Assembly (NCBI GenBank): GCA_013202315.1
Contig: JABMRZ010000479.1
Span: 1-6,036, forward strand
Reading direction: 5' to 3'
DNA: 6,036 bases
DNA from: Candidatus Tariuqbacter arcticus
GTDB lineage: Bacteria > Electryoneota > Tariuqbacteria > Tariuqbacterales > Tariuqbacteraceae
The number at the start of each line of letters is the position of its first letter. Position 1 is the stretch's first letter. The position numbers and the translations under genes are program-made. The notes beneath the pieces were generated by a model. The model did not search any database. It was not told the origin of the DNA and was given only the letters and a program-made list of their open reading frames with translations. Below, piece by piece: positions 1-5,901 of this stretch.

Positions 1-28
1 GATTTCGGATTTCGATTTTCGAATTCGG
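1..28. repeat. Degenerate 7-nt tandem array at left edge
   Basis: Four heptads can be read in register: GATTTCG at 1-7 and again at 8-14, then ATTTTCG at 15-21 and AATTCGG at 22-28. The array may begin upstream of the window. It is followed by a small inverted repeat, CCGG at 31-34 and 40-43 with a 5-nt loop. It lies in the spacer before rbfA, where the infB end would normally be close. It encodes nothing recognisable. The period is read directly; any function is unknown. Confidence 0.6.
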
Positions 29-99
29 TTCCGGCTTGTCCGGGTTAAGTTATTGCTAAATTCAGCGTTTTTTTTAATTTTAAACGACAGATTTTCCGA

Positions 100-456
100 A
101 TGTTACCTCGACGCCAAGCCCGCATCAATGAGCTCGTTCGCAAAGCCATTGGTGATATTCTTGAAGGCGGTTTAAAAACACATTTCCCAGGACTGATAAC
201 TATCACACATGTGAAGGTCAGCCCCGATTTAAGTTCAGCTTGGGTGGAATTCACCGTCATTGGCGCTGATGAGCAAGATGCGCTAAGGTTTTTAGAGAGG
301 TCGAGGCATAAGATTACCAGTCAGTTAGCGCAGAAGGTCAGGTTAAGGTCTTTGCCTCGTTTGAACTTCGCTTTGGATAAAGTGAGTAAAAACGCAGATA
401 GAATTGAGGAATTAATCAGAGAAATTCATCGCGATGAAGATGAAACATCAGACTGA
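100..456 (+). CDS. rbfA: 30S ribosome-binding factor A
   Basis: RbfA is a small cytoplasmic assembly factor that binds the immature 30S subunit near the 5' end helix of 16S rRNA and helps its final processing. The 118-residue product has the usual family length and a single KH-like fold. The N-terminal basic helix (RRQARINELVRKAIGDIL, residues 4-21) is typical. It is followed by the first strand pair with ITHVKVSPDLSSAWVEFTV (35-53) and by the C-terminal RLRSLPRLNFALDKVSKNADRIEELI (81-106), which matches the conserved 'R.xPxLxFxxD....xxRIxxLL' ending. The start at 100 fits the family N-terminus. No Shine-Dalgarno is seen upstream (the preceding bases are GATTTTCCGA), so initiation may be weak or SD-independent. 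The last 23 bp overlap the next gene, which suggests translational coupling. The position before truB is the classic nusA-infB-rbfA-truB order, although infB is not in view. Confidence 0.95.
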   Translation: MLPRRQARINELVRKAIGDILEGGLKTHFPGLITITHVKVSPDLSSAWVEFTVIGADEQDALRFLERSRHKITSQLAQKVRLRSLPRLNFALDKVSKNADRIEELIREIHRDEDETSD

Positions 457-1399
457 TTTTAAGATCGCCGCCGATTTCATCAGCTCAAATGATGTTTTCC
501 TGGTCACCACTCATCAGGCTCCCGACGGCGACGCCATCGGCTGCTCATTGGGTTTCGCTGAGATGCTCAAAGTCCTTCGGAAAGAATTCTGCATTTCCAT
601 AGAGGGCGGGCTGCCTGAGAAGTACGACTTCCTGCCTGATAATATCGAAATTATCGACCCTTTACAGGGTGATATTGGGAGGAAATTCACTCATTTGGCA
701 GTTTTGGATGCGGGTTCATACAACCGCATCGGTCAATCCATCAAGCTGGCGGATGATAATCCCATCATTCTGAATATCGACCATCACCCTTCCAACGATG
801 GTTTTGGTGAAGTTTCATATGTGGATTGCGAAGCGAGTTCCGTTTCGGAAATCATATTTCATCTTGCAGAGTATATGAAGATTCCCGTCGGTAAAGATAT
901 GGCTTCGTATCTTTATATGGGAATTATGACCGATACCGGTCGTTTCCGGTTCAGCAACACCACATCCAAGACATTTCGCACCTGCGCGGAACTGTTGGAA
1001 TGCGGCGCTGACCCGGCTTACATAACCGAACATATCTATTTCGACCTTCCGCGCAGTTATATCGAAGCGCTTGGCAAGTCCTTGTATAACTTGGAATACT
1101 ATGGGAATGGGTTATTCGCTCTAATGGAATACTTGGAGGACAAAGAAATTGAGGATGCGGAAGGCTTAATCGATTACGCGCTGGGTGTTCGCGGAGTCAG
1201 GGCAGCGGCGTTCATAAGACTATTGAAAGATGGAAGGTTCAAGGTGAGCCTACGGGCGCGCGACAGCTTGGATGTCAGTAAAATCGCCGAAACTTATGAC
1301 GGCGGGGGGCATACCAAGGCGGCGGGCTTTCGGTTCCGCGGTTCTTTATCTGAACTTAAAACAAACTTAACCGAAACGATTCTCGCCCGGTTAGAGTGA
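434..1399 (+). CDS. nrnA: DHH/DHHA1 phosphoesterase, NrnA-like nanoRNase
   Basis: The predicted role is hydrolysis of 2-5 nt RNA fragments to mononucleotides, and possibly of pAp to AMP, as known for the NrnA family; some relatives act on cyclic dinucleotides instead. The 321-residue length is normal. The DHH domain shows metal ligands in order: HQAPDGDAIG (27-36, with H27, D31 and D33), LDAGSYNRIG (D92), the signature IDHHPSN (D116, H117, H118) and GIMTDTGRFRFS (D167). The C-terminal DHHA1 domain ends in the substrate-binding DGGGHTKAAGF motif (289-299). No signal peptide or transmembrane segment is seen, so it is the soluble form and not the GdpP type. The start at 434 is preferred; an ATG two codons on (440) is possible. 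It overlaps rbfA by 23 bp and ends 1 bp before truB. Placement in the pnp cluster fits a role clearing end products of RNA decay. The family is certain; the precise substrate is inferred. Confidence 0.93.
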   Translation: MKMKHQTDFKIAADFISSNDVFLVTTHQAPDGDAIGCSLGFAEMLKVLRKEFCISIEGGLPEKYDFLPDNIEIIDPLQGDIGRKFTHLAVLDAGSYNRIGQSIKLADDNPIILNIDHHPSNDGFGEVSYVDCEASSVSEIIFHLAEYMKIPVGKDMASYLYMGIMTDTGRFRFSNTTSKTFRTCAELLECGADPAYITEHIYFDLPRSYIEALGKSLYNLEYYGNGLFALMEYLEDKEIEDAEGLIDYALGVRGVRAAAFIRLLKDGRFKVSLRARDSLDVSKIAETYDGGGHTKAAGFRFRGSLSELKTNLTETILARLE

Positions 1400-1400
1400 A

Positions 1401-2057
1401 ATGATTGAAATACCGCCTGAAGGTCTCATTCTGAATGTCTATAAACCCGCGGGGATGACATCCTTCGATGTTGTCAGACAGGTTAGGAGAAGGTTAAAGG
1501 TCAAGAAAGTCGGACACGGCGGCACTTTAGATCCCATCGCCGAAGGGGTTCTTTTAATAATGGCCGGAAAGGCGACTAAACGAGCGAACGAATTGAGTTC
1601 TCTTGACAAGACTTATGCAGCCGGAATTTTATTAGGGAGAAAAACCGATACTTACGATACGACCGGAGTTGTGCTCGCAGAGTCTGATACTGATAATATA
1701 GAGTATGAGGATATTGAAAGGGAACTACAGAATTTCATCGGCGAGATTGAACAAGTGCCCCCGATGTTCTCTGCAATTAAAATCGATGGTAAAAGACTGT
1801 ATAAGTTAGCCCGCCGTGGAATCCAGGTTGAGCGAAAGCCTCGCAAAATAATAATATATGATATAAGATTGAAATCGTGGATGAATCCCAGTATGCTCAT
1901 CGTTGTTCACTGTTCAAAAGGGACATATATTCGTTCTTTGGCGGAAGACATCGGAGATAGACTGGGCTGCGGCGGATGTATGGAATCGCTGGTGAGAACC
2001 AGAATCGGTGATTACCGGGTTGAAGACTCTATTCGGCTGGAGGATATGGCAGGTTGA
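1401..2057 (+). CDS. truB: tRNA pseudouridine(55) synthase, short form
   Basis: TruB isomerises U55 in the T-loop of almost all tRNAs to pseudouridine. The catalytic motif VGHGGTLDPIAEGVL (37-51) carries the nucleophile D44. KTY (70-72) supplies the active-site tyrosine, and TDTYDTTG (82-89) follows. QVPPMFSAIKIDGKRLYKLAR (118-138) is the family's 'Q.PP.xSA.K..G...Y..AR' segment, and CSKGTYIRSLAEDIG (171-185) contains the conserved R178. The threonine usually found after GH is glycine here. At 218 residues the protein stops just after the RTRIGDYRVEDSIRLEDM segment, so it lacks the C-terminal PUA or TruB_C domain of the roughly 310-residue Escherichia coli enzyme. There is no sign of a frameshift downstream, so this looks like a natural short form. 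It starts 1 bp after the nrnA stop, with only a weak AGAG upstream, so coupled translation is likely. Confidence 0.95.
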   Translation: MIEIPPEGLILNVYKPAGMTSFDVVRQVRRRLKVKKVGHGGTLDPIAEGVLLIMAGKATKRANELSSLDKTYAAGILLGRKTDTYDTTGVVLAESDTDNIEYEDIERELQNFIGEIEQVPPMFSAIKIDGKRLYKLARRGIQVERKPRKIIIYDIRLKSWMNPSMLIVVHCSKGTYIRSLAEDIGDRLGCGGCMESLVRTRIGDYRVEDSIRLEDMAG

Positions 2058-2092
2058 TTACCAAAAGGTCGTTTTATTGTGAATAAAAGTAT

Positions 2093-2127
2093 ACTGACAA
2101 CTGACTGCCGTGCACCGTTTACTGATA
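2093..2127. repeat. Degenerate ACTGANA heptad array in truB-ribF spacer
   Basis: Five consecutive heptads are in register. ACTGACA is at 2093-2099, ACTGACT at 2100-2106 and ACTGATA at 2121-2127, with two diverged units between them (GCCGTGC at 2107 and ACCGTTT at 2114). The array takes up about half of the 75-bp spacer and ends 5 bp before the ribF ATG. No Shine-Dalgarno lies between the array and the start codon. With two diverged middle units the call is weaker than for the other arrays. Confidence 0.45.
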
Positions 2128-2132
2128 ATTAA

Positions 2133-3059
2133 ATGCAAATATTTGAGAATAGACTTACTCATTATCCTCGTGACGACAGTTCCGTTGTGACTGTCGGCAG
2201 TTTCGATGGTTTGCACCTTGGTCATAGACAACTCATTGAGCGAGTGGTGAGGGGGGGCAGTCCTTCCACTGTCGTTACATTTTATCCACATCCGCAAACG
2301 ATTGTTGCGCGTCCGGGGCGGGCAATCAAGATTCTCACTTTGCCGTATGAAAAGGTTCAGTATTTTGAGGCGATGGGCATTGAGCGGTTGGTAGTTTTGT
2401 CTTTTGACCGGGAGTTAATGAATAAGAATGCGGACGATTTCCTGCGGGAAATTTTAATCGAAAAGATCGGGCTGCGCAAAATCGTGGTGGGGTATGATCA
2501 CGCATTCGGAAAGGATAGGAAGGGCAACATAGATTTTCTGCTGCAGTCCGCTCCCGTTTTCGGTTTTGAAGTTGAACCGATAAAACCTTACTATCATCAG
2601 GGACTTATTGTATCCAGCACCCTCATCAGGAAGACTTTAACTGGCGGCGATGTGAAGTTAGCGCTGGAGTTGCTGGGAAGGAATTATTCATTTTCAGGAT
2701 GGGTGGTGAAAGGGGAATCGAGGGGGGCAGGACTGGGATTTCCCACCGCCAATCTGAAACCCGATTCACCATATAAGATGCTCCCTCTTAATGGAGTATA
2801 TGCGGTTCATGTTTATTTTAAAGAGCGGAAGCATCCGGCGCTGCTGTATATCGGCTATAGGCCTACTTACGGATATGGGGATTTATCCGTGGAAGCGTAT
2901 CTGCTTGATTATAATGAAGATTTGTATGGAGAAATGCTGAAAGTAGAATTCGTCGACAGATTGAGAGGCGACATTGCTTTTGAATCCGAGTCTGAACTTG
3001 TCGCACAGATGAAAATTGATGAAATTAAAGGCAGGAAAATTCTATCAATGAGCTTATGA
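2133..3059 (+). CDS. ribF: Bifunctional riboflavin kinase / FMN adenylyltransferase
   Basis: RibF phosphorylates riboflavin to FMN and then adenylylates FMN to FAD in the cytoplasm. The N-terminal adenylyltransferase domain (about 1-180) has the nucleotidyltransferase motif GSFDGLHLGH (22-31), VVTFYPHP (47-54), VVGYDHAFGKDRKGN (118-132) and the ISSxxIR-like VSSTLIRKTL (160-169). The C-terminal flavokinase domain (about 183-305) has RGAGLGFPTANL (197-208) with the PTAN residues that bind Mg-ATP, GVYAVHV (221-227), YIGYRPTYG (239-247) and VEAYLLDYNEDLYGE (253-267), where E254 is the likely catalytic base. The commoner ANIG and EVHLLD forms of the last two motifs are altered in non-catalytic positions. 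The 308-residue length is typical. The start at 2133 fits the short N-terminus of the family; there is no visible Shine-Dalgarno (ACTGATAATTAA precedes it). RibF often sits between truB and rpsO in bacteria. Confidence 0.96.
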   Translation: MQIFENRLTHYPRDDSSVVTVGSFDGLHLGHRQLIERVVRGGSPSTVVTFYPHPQTIVARPGRAIKILTLPYEKVQYFEAMGIERLVVLSFDRELMNKNADDFLREILIEKIGLRKIVVGYDHAFGKDRKGNIDFLLQSAPVFGFEVEPIKPYYHQGLIVSSTLIRKTLTGGDVKLALELLGRNYSFSGWVVKGESRGAGLGFPTANLKPDSPYKMLPLNGVYAVHVYFKERKHPALLYIGYRPTYGYGDLSVEAYLLDYNEDLYGEMLKVEFVDRLRGDIAFESESELVAQMKIDEIKGRKILSMSL

Positions 3060-3087
3060 ATTTAATCCATGGAATATGGGATAAATT
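3059..3087 (+). other. Possible stem-loop at the ribF stop codon
   Basis: Bases 3059-3070 can pair with 3076-3087 to give a 12-position stem with one A-A mismatch (3065/3081) and one G-U pair (3066/3080). The closing loop is GGAAT. The last base of the ribF TGA is part of the stem. It is AT-rich and is not followed by a U-run directly, only by a T-rich stretch at 3099-3107, so it is not a convincing intrinsic terminator. It could be a 3'-end or processing hairpin separating ribF from rpsO. Confidence 0.35.
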
Positions 3088-3148
3088 GGCTGAGTGCTTT
3101 GGGTTTTGAAAATACACATTAAAGACAAATTCCATCAATAATATTTAC

Positions 3149-3196
3149 ACTTTCGTACTTTTACACTTTCATACTTTCATACTTTAACACTTTCTT
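3149..3196. repeat. Six tandem octamers (consensus ACTTTCAT) before rpsO
   Basis: Six units fit an exact 8-nt period with no gaps. They start at 3149 (ACTTTCGT), 3157 (ACTTTTAC), 3165 and 3173 (both ACTTTCAT), 3181 (ACTTTAAC) and 3189 (ACTTTCTT). Every unit begins with ACTTT. The array ends exactly where the rpsO Shine-Dalgarno GGAG begins. In RNA it would be a pyrimidine-rich, poorly structured tract with almost no G. It makes up the second half of the 150-bp ribF-rpsO spacer; the first half (3060-3148) holds the ribF-stop hairpin and nothing else I can assign. No convincing promoter was found in the spacer. Confidence 0.8.
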
Positions 3197-3200
3197 GGAG
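3197..3200 (+). promoter_or_regulatory. Shine-Dalgarno GGAG of rpsO
   Basis: GGAG lies 9 nt before the ATG at 3210 and so supports that start. The in-frame TTG at 3195 overlaps this site and would add five residues (MELEE) not found in S15 proteins, so it is not the start. Confidence 0.7.
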
Positions 3201-3209
3201 CTTGAAGAA

Positions 3210-3479
3210 ATGCCATTAACTAAGGAACAAAAGCGAGAAATCACTGAACAATTCGGCTCTTCGCCTGACGATACAGGCTCGTCCGAAGTGCAAGTCGCAC
3301 TGCTTACTAAGAGAATAAGCGAATTGACCGAGCATTTTAAGACGCATAAAAAAGACCATCATTCCCGAACAGGGCTCATTAAGCTGGTTGGTCAGCGCCG
3401 CCGTTTATTGAAGTATATCGCTCGCAAAGATATTACTCGCTATAGAAAAATAATCCAAACACTGGGGTTACGCAAGTAA
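3210..3479 (+). CDS. rpsO: 30S ribosomal protein S15
   Basis: S15 is a primary 16S rRNA-binding protein that folds the three-way junction of helices 20-22 in the central domain and forms bridge B4 to the 50S subunit. The product from the ATG at 3210 is 89 residues, the same as the Escherichia coli gene product before Met removal. It starts MPLTKEQKREI and contains the conserved DTGSSEVQVALLT (21-33), the RNA-binding HKKDHHSRTGL (46-56), QRRRLLKYI (62-70) and the invariant ending LGLRK. Known junction contacts T22, G23 and Q28 and the helix-22 contacts D49 and S52 are present. The gene stands alone between structured spacers, in the universal rpsO-pnp pairing. In other bacteria S15 represses its own mRNA through varied leader structures; no known S15 leader type is recognised in the upstream spacer. 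Confidence 0.97.
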   Translation: MPLTKEQKREITEQFGSSPDDTGSSEVQVALLTKRISELTEHFKTHKKDHHSRTGLIKLVGQRRRLLKYIARKDITRYRKIIQTLGLRK

Positions 3480-3497
3480 TCCTATGCTCATGTCTAC

Positions 3498-3577
3498 AAA
3501 GTGGAATTTTAATTCATATACTGCCTGCGGAATTAAAATTTTAATGAAAACAGCACTTTAACCTAATCTTGCAGGCA
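3498..3577 (+). promoter_or_regulatory. Possible pseudoknot in rpsO-pnp spacer
   Basis: Stem 1 is a perfect 11-bp inverted repeat: AATTTTAATTC at 3505-3515 and GAATTAAAATT at 3530-3540, with a 14-nt loop. The loop carries TGCCTGC (3522-3528), which is exactly complementary to GCAGGCA at 3571-3577, four bases before the pnp Shine-Dalgarno. Together they give an H-type pseudoknot with connecting loops of 6, 1 and 30 nt. An outer 6-bp pairing, AAAGTG (3498-3503) with CACTTT (3554-3559), encloses stem 1 and may be an alternative. The complementarities are read directly. In E. coli, RNase III and PNPase autoregulate pnp through a leader hairpin in the same location, so a regulatory or processing role is plausible but inferred. 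It is not a typical intrinsic terminator, as the stem is almost all A-T. Confidence 0.5.
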
Positions 3578-3581
3578 TATT

Positions 3582-3585
3582 GGAG
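3582..3585 (+). promoter_or_regulatory. Shine-Dalgarno GGAG of pnp
   Basis: GGAG lies 5 nt before the ATG at 3591, which is good spacing. It sits 4 nt after the 3' arm (3571-3577) of the possible pseudoknot, so folding of that arm could limit ribosome access. Confidence 0.75.
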
Positions 3586-3590
3586 ATACA

Positions 3591-5786
3591 ATGAATCATC
3601 CTAAAGAGATTGAAATTGGCGGCAGGAAGCTTTCCATCGAATTCGGCAAGGTGGCGAAACAAGCGAACGGAGCCGCCTGGGTTCGCTATGGCGATACCAT
3701 TGTCTTTTCAGCGGTAGTGGCGGAGTCCAAACAAGCGCCCGATTCGGATTTCTTCCCCCTTACCGTTGATTATCGGGAGAAAACCTATGCCGCTGGTAGA
3801 ATACCCGGCGGTTTTTTCAAGCGTGAAGGGCGCCCCAATGAAAAAGAAATCCTGTCCGCACGCTTAATAGACAGACCCATCAGACCATTATTCCCCGATT
3901 GGTATAAATGTGAAACGCTGATAATGGTATCCATCCTTTCCGCCGATGGTGAAAATGACGGGGCTCTACTCGGCGCAATCGCTTCCTCCGCGGCTTTAGC
4001 GGTATCGGATATCCCTTTCTTGAAGCCAATCGCTGAAGTTGCTGTCGGCCGCATCGATGGCGAATTCGTCGTTAATCCCACATTTGCGCAGGTTGAGCAA
4101 AGCGATATGAAGATTGTAGTCGCCGGCACCTCCGACTCGATTGTAATGGTTGAAGGGGAGTGCTCTGAAATTCCCGAAAGCATAATCGTTGGAGCGATCA
4201 ATTTCGCCCATGAGCAGATTAAGAATATAATCGCCTTCATCGAAGAATCCGCCTCCGAAACCGCCAAACCCAAAATACCGCAGCCGGAGCTCGAAGACCT
4301 CACCGAATTAGAAAATATTATCGTTGAAATCGCCGAAGAACGAGTGAAGCAAATCTGTGATATCGGTGATAAGGCGGAGCGGGAAACGGCGATGGGTGAT
4401 TTGGAAGATGAATTGCTCGAAAAATTCGCTGAAGATTATCCTGATAACCTTGCCGATATCAAAATGTTCTTGCATGACCTGGAAAAGAGGAGGATGCGTT
4501 CCGATATCTTGAATGAAAATCGACGCTTGGACGGCAGAGGCGAAGAGGATATCAGGAATATCACTGGTGAAGTGAGCCTCCTGCCCAGGGCGCATGGCAG
4601 CGCATTGTTCACCCGCGGTCAAACTCAAGCCTTGGCTGCTACTACTCTCGGCTCCCGAATCAATGAACAGCGAATAGACAGCCTGGAAGGCGATTTTTTC
4701 AAACGCTTTATCATGCACTACAATTTCCCCGGCTACGCCACCGGTGAAATCAATAAAAGATTCGGCGTCTCCCGTCGAGAAGTAGGGCACGGCAATTTAG
4801 CGGAACGCGCTTTGAAGCCGATTCTTCCTTCTTACGAAGAGTGTCCCTATACAATCAGGATTGTGTCAGAAATACTGGAATCGAACGGAAGTTCATCGAT
4901 GGCTACGGTATGCGCAGGATGTTTGTCGCTGATGGATGCGGGGATTCCCATTAAGAAGCCGGTCGCCGGGGTTGCGATGGGGCTGGTGATGGAAGATGAT
5001 AAATATGTCATCCTCACCGATATATTGGGCGCTGAAGACCACCTCGGCGATATGGATTTTAAAATAGCCGGCACCCGCGACGGAGTTACCGCCATTCAAA
5101 TGGATATCAAAATCGATGGTATATCGGCTGATTTGATGGAGGAAGCGCTGGAACGAGCGAAGAAAGCCAGATTATCGATTCTGGATTCAATGGTGGGAAT
5201 TCTCGCTGAACCGCGCGAAAAAATGTCGCCCTATGCGCCAAATATTTTATTTATGAAGGTTGCCATCGATAAAATCGGTCTCGTTATAGGGCCTTCAGGT
5301 AAACATATAAGGGAAATAACCGAAAAAACCGGCTCACAAATCAACATTGAGGATGACGGCACCATTCAAATCGTATCCGAAGAACAGCGCGGCGCCAACG
5401 AAGCCCGGGATATGATTATCGCCCTGACCGCTGAGCCGGAAGTGGGTAAAATTTACGAGGGTCCGATTGTCAAGATTACCGATTTCGGCGCTTTCGTGGA
5501 AATTATGCCTGGCAAGGAAGGGCTGCTCCATATCTCCAATATCGCCCATCATCGGGTCAATAAAGTCACCGATATATTGAAGGTTGGCGAAATAGTGAAA
5601 GTCAAACTATTGGATTTGGATTCACAGGGGAAAATGGACTTGTCGCGGAAAGCCTTGTTGGAAAGACCGGAAGGAGCAACTGACACTCCCTACCAAAGGG
5701 ATTCTCGCCCGGGCGACAGGAATAAGCGTCCAGGCGGCAGAGGAGGCGGTCATCGAAGCGGCGGCGATAGCAGGGGAAGGAGGTAA
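3591..5786 (+). CDS. pnp: Polyribonucleotide nucleotidyltransferase (PNPase)
   Basis: PNPase is a trimeric phosphorolytic 3'-5' exoribonuclease releasing nucleoside diphosphates, and it can also add tails in reverse. The 731-residue protein has all family domains. The first RNase PH domain (about 10-145) includes the RNA-channel motif IPGGFFKREGRP (71-82). A helical linker (about 240-310) follows. The second, catalytic RNase PH domain (about 320-545) has FTRGQTQALAATTLG, the phosphate-binding SNGSSSM (431-437) and AEDHLGDMDFK (481-491), whose D483, D489 and K491 match the catalytic residues of the E. coli enzyme. The KH domain (about 550-612) has the loop GPSG (567-570). The S1 domain (about 618-690) begins VGKIYEGPIVKITDFGAFVEI. 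The last 40 residues are a disordered arginine/glycine-rich tail (GGRGGGHRSGGDSRGRR at the end), which may add RNA contacts. The start is supported by GGAG 5 nt upstream. Together with rpsO, and probably the upstream nanoRNase gene, it forms an RNA-turnover unit. Confidence 0.98.
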   Translation: MNHPKEIEIGGRKLSIEFGKVAKQANGAAWVRYGDTIVFSAVVAESKQAPDSDFFPLTVDYREKTYAAGRIPGGFFKREGRPNEKEILSARLIDRPIRPLFPDWYKCETLIMVSILSADGENDGALLGAIASSAALAVSDIPFLKPIAEVAVGRIDGEFVVNPTFAQVEQSDMKIVVAGTSDSIVMVEGECSEIPESIIVGAINFAHEQIKNIIAFIEESASETAKPKIPQPELEDLTELENIIVEIAEERVKQICDIGDKAERETAMGDLEDELLEKFAEDYPDNLADIKMFLHDLEKRRMRSDILNENRRLDGRGEEDIRNITGEVSLLPRAHGSALFTRGQTQALAATTLGSRINEQRIDSLEGDFFKRFIMHYNFPGYATGEINKRFGVSRREVGHGNLAERALKPILPSYEECPYTIRIVSEILESNGSSSMATVCAGCLSLMDAGIPIKKPVAGVAMGLVMEDDKYVILTDILGAEDHLGDMDFKIAGTRDGVTAIQMDIKIDGISADLMEEALERAKKARLSILDSMVGILAEPREKMSPYAPNILFMKVAIDKIGLVIGPSGKHIREITEKTGSQINIEDDGTIQIVSEEQRGANEARDMIIALTAEPEVGKIYEGPIVKITDFGAFVEIMPGKEGLLHISNIAHHRVNKVTDILKVGEIVKVKLLDLDSQGKMDLSRKALLERPEGATDTPYQRDSRPGDRNKRPGGRGGGHRSGGDSRGRR

Positions 5787-5799
5787 GATGGTAAGTAGG

Positions 5800-5841
5800 A
5801 ATTTAGAATTTAGAATTAAGAATGAAAAATTTAAAATTGAA
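5800..5841. repeat. Six A/T-rich tandem heptads after pnp
   Basis: Six units fit an exact 7-nt period. They start at 5800 and 5807 (both AATTTAG), 5814 (AATTAAG), 5821 (AATGAAA), 5828 (AATTTAA) and 5835 (AATTGAA). Every unit begins with AAT, and the array starts 13 nt after the pnp stop codon. A-T-rich composition alone could produce some of this by chance, but the unbroken register argues for a tandem origin. Confidence 0.65.
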
Positions 5842-5901
5842 AACACTTCGGCATTTCGATTTGTAACATTATAGTTCTTTGCAGTAATTCCTTGAAGACA
5901 A

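Noticed and set aside
54..80. T-run (68-75) as an intrinsic terminator of infB
   Set aside because: The only stem before it is GCT/AGC (55-57 with 64-66), which is three base pairs and too weak.
2077..2095. TTGTGA and TATACT as a ribF promoter
   Set aside because: The spacing is only 7 nt, far from the 16-18 nt a sigma70-type promoter needs.
3149..3196. Octamer array as a CRISPR array
   Set aside because: Units are 8 nt with no spacers between them; this is a simple tandem repeat.
3195..3209. Upstream TTG start for rpsO
   Set aside because: The TTG overlaps the GGAG ribosome site and would add MELEE; S15 proteins are 88-89 residues, which the ATG at 3210 gives exactly.
3505..3545. Hairpin after rpsO as an intrinsic terminator
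   Set aside because: The stem is nearly all A-T and the following TTTTAATG lacks a proper U-run; the loop complementarity to 3571-3577 is a better explanation.
3785..4303. 172-codon open frame on the minus strand
   Set aside because: It lies wholly within pnp, antisense to the RNase PH-1 domain, and has no family features. The serine-rich, low-complexity translation is typical of a shadow frame. The same applies to the minus frames at 4308-4790 and 4847-5099.
5028..5064. LGAEDHLGD in PNPase as a catalytic mutation
   Set aside because: The usual aspartate two positions before the first catalytic Asp is Ala, but the catalytic D483, D489 and K491 are intact, and LGAED also occurs in actinobacterial PNPases.
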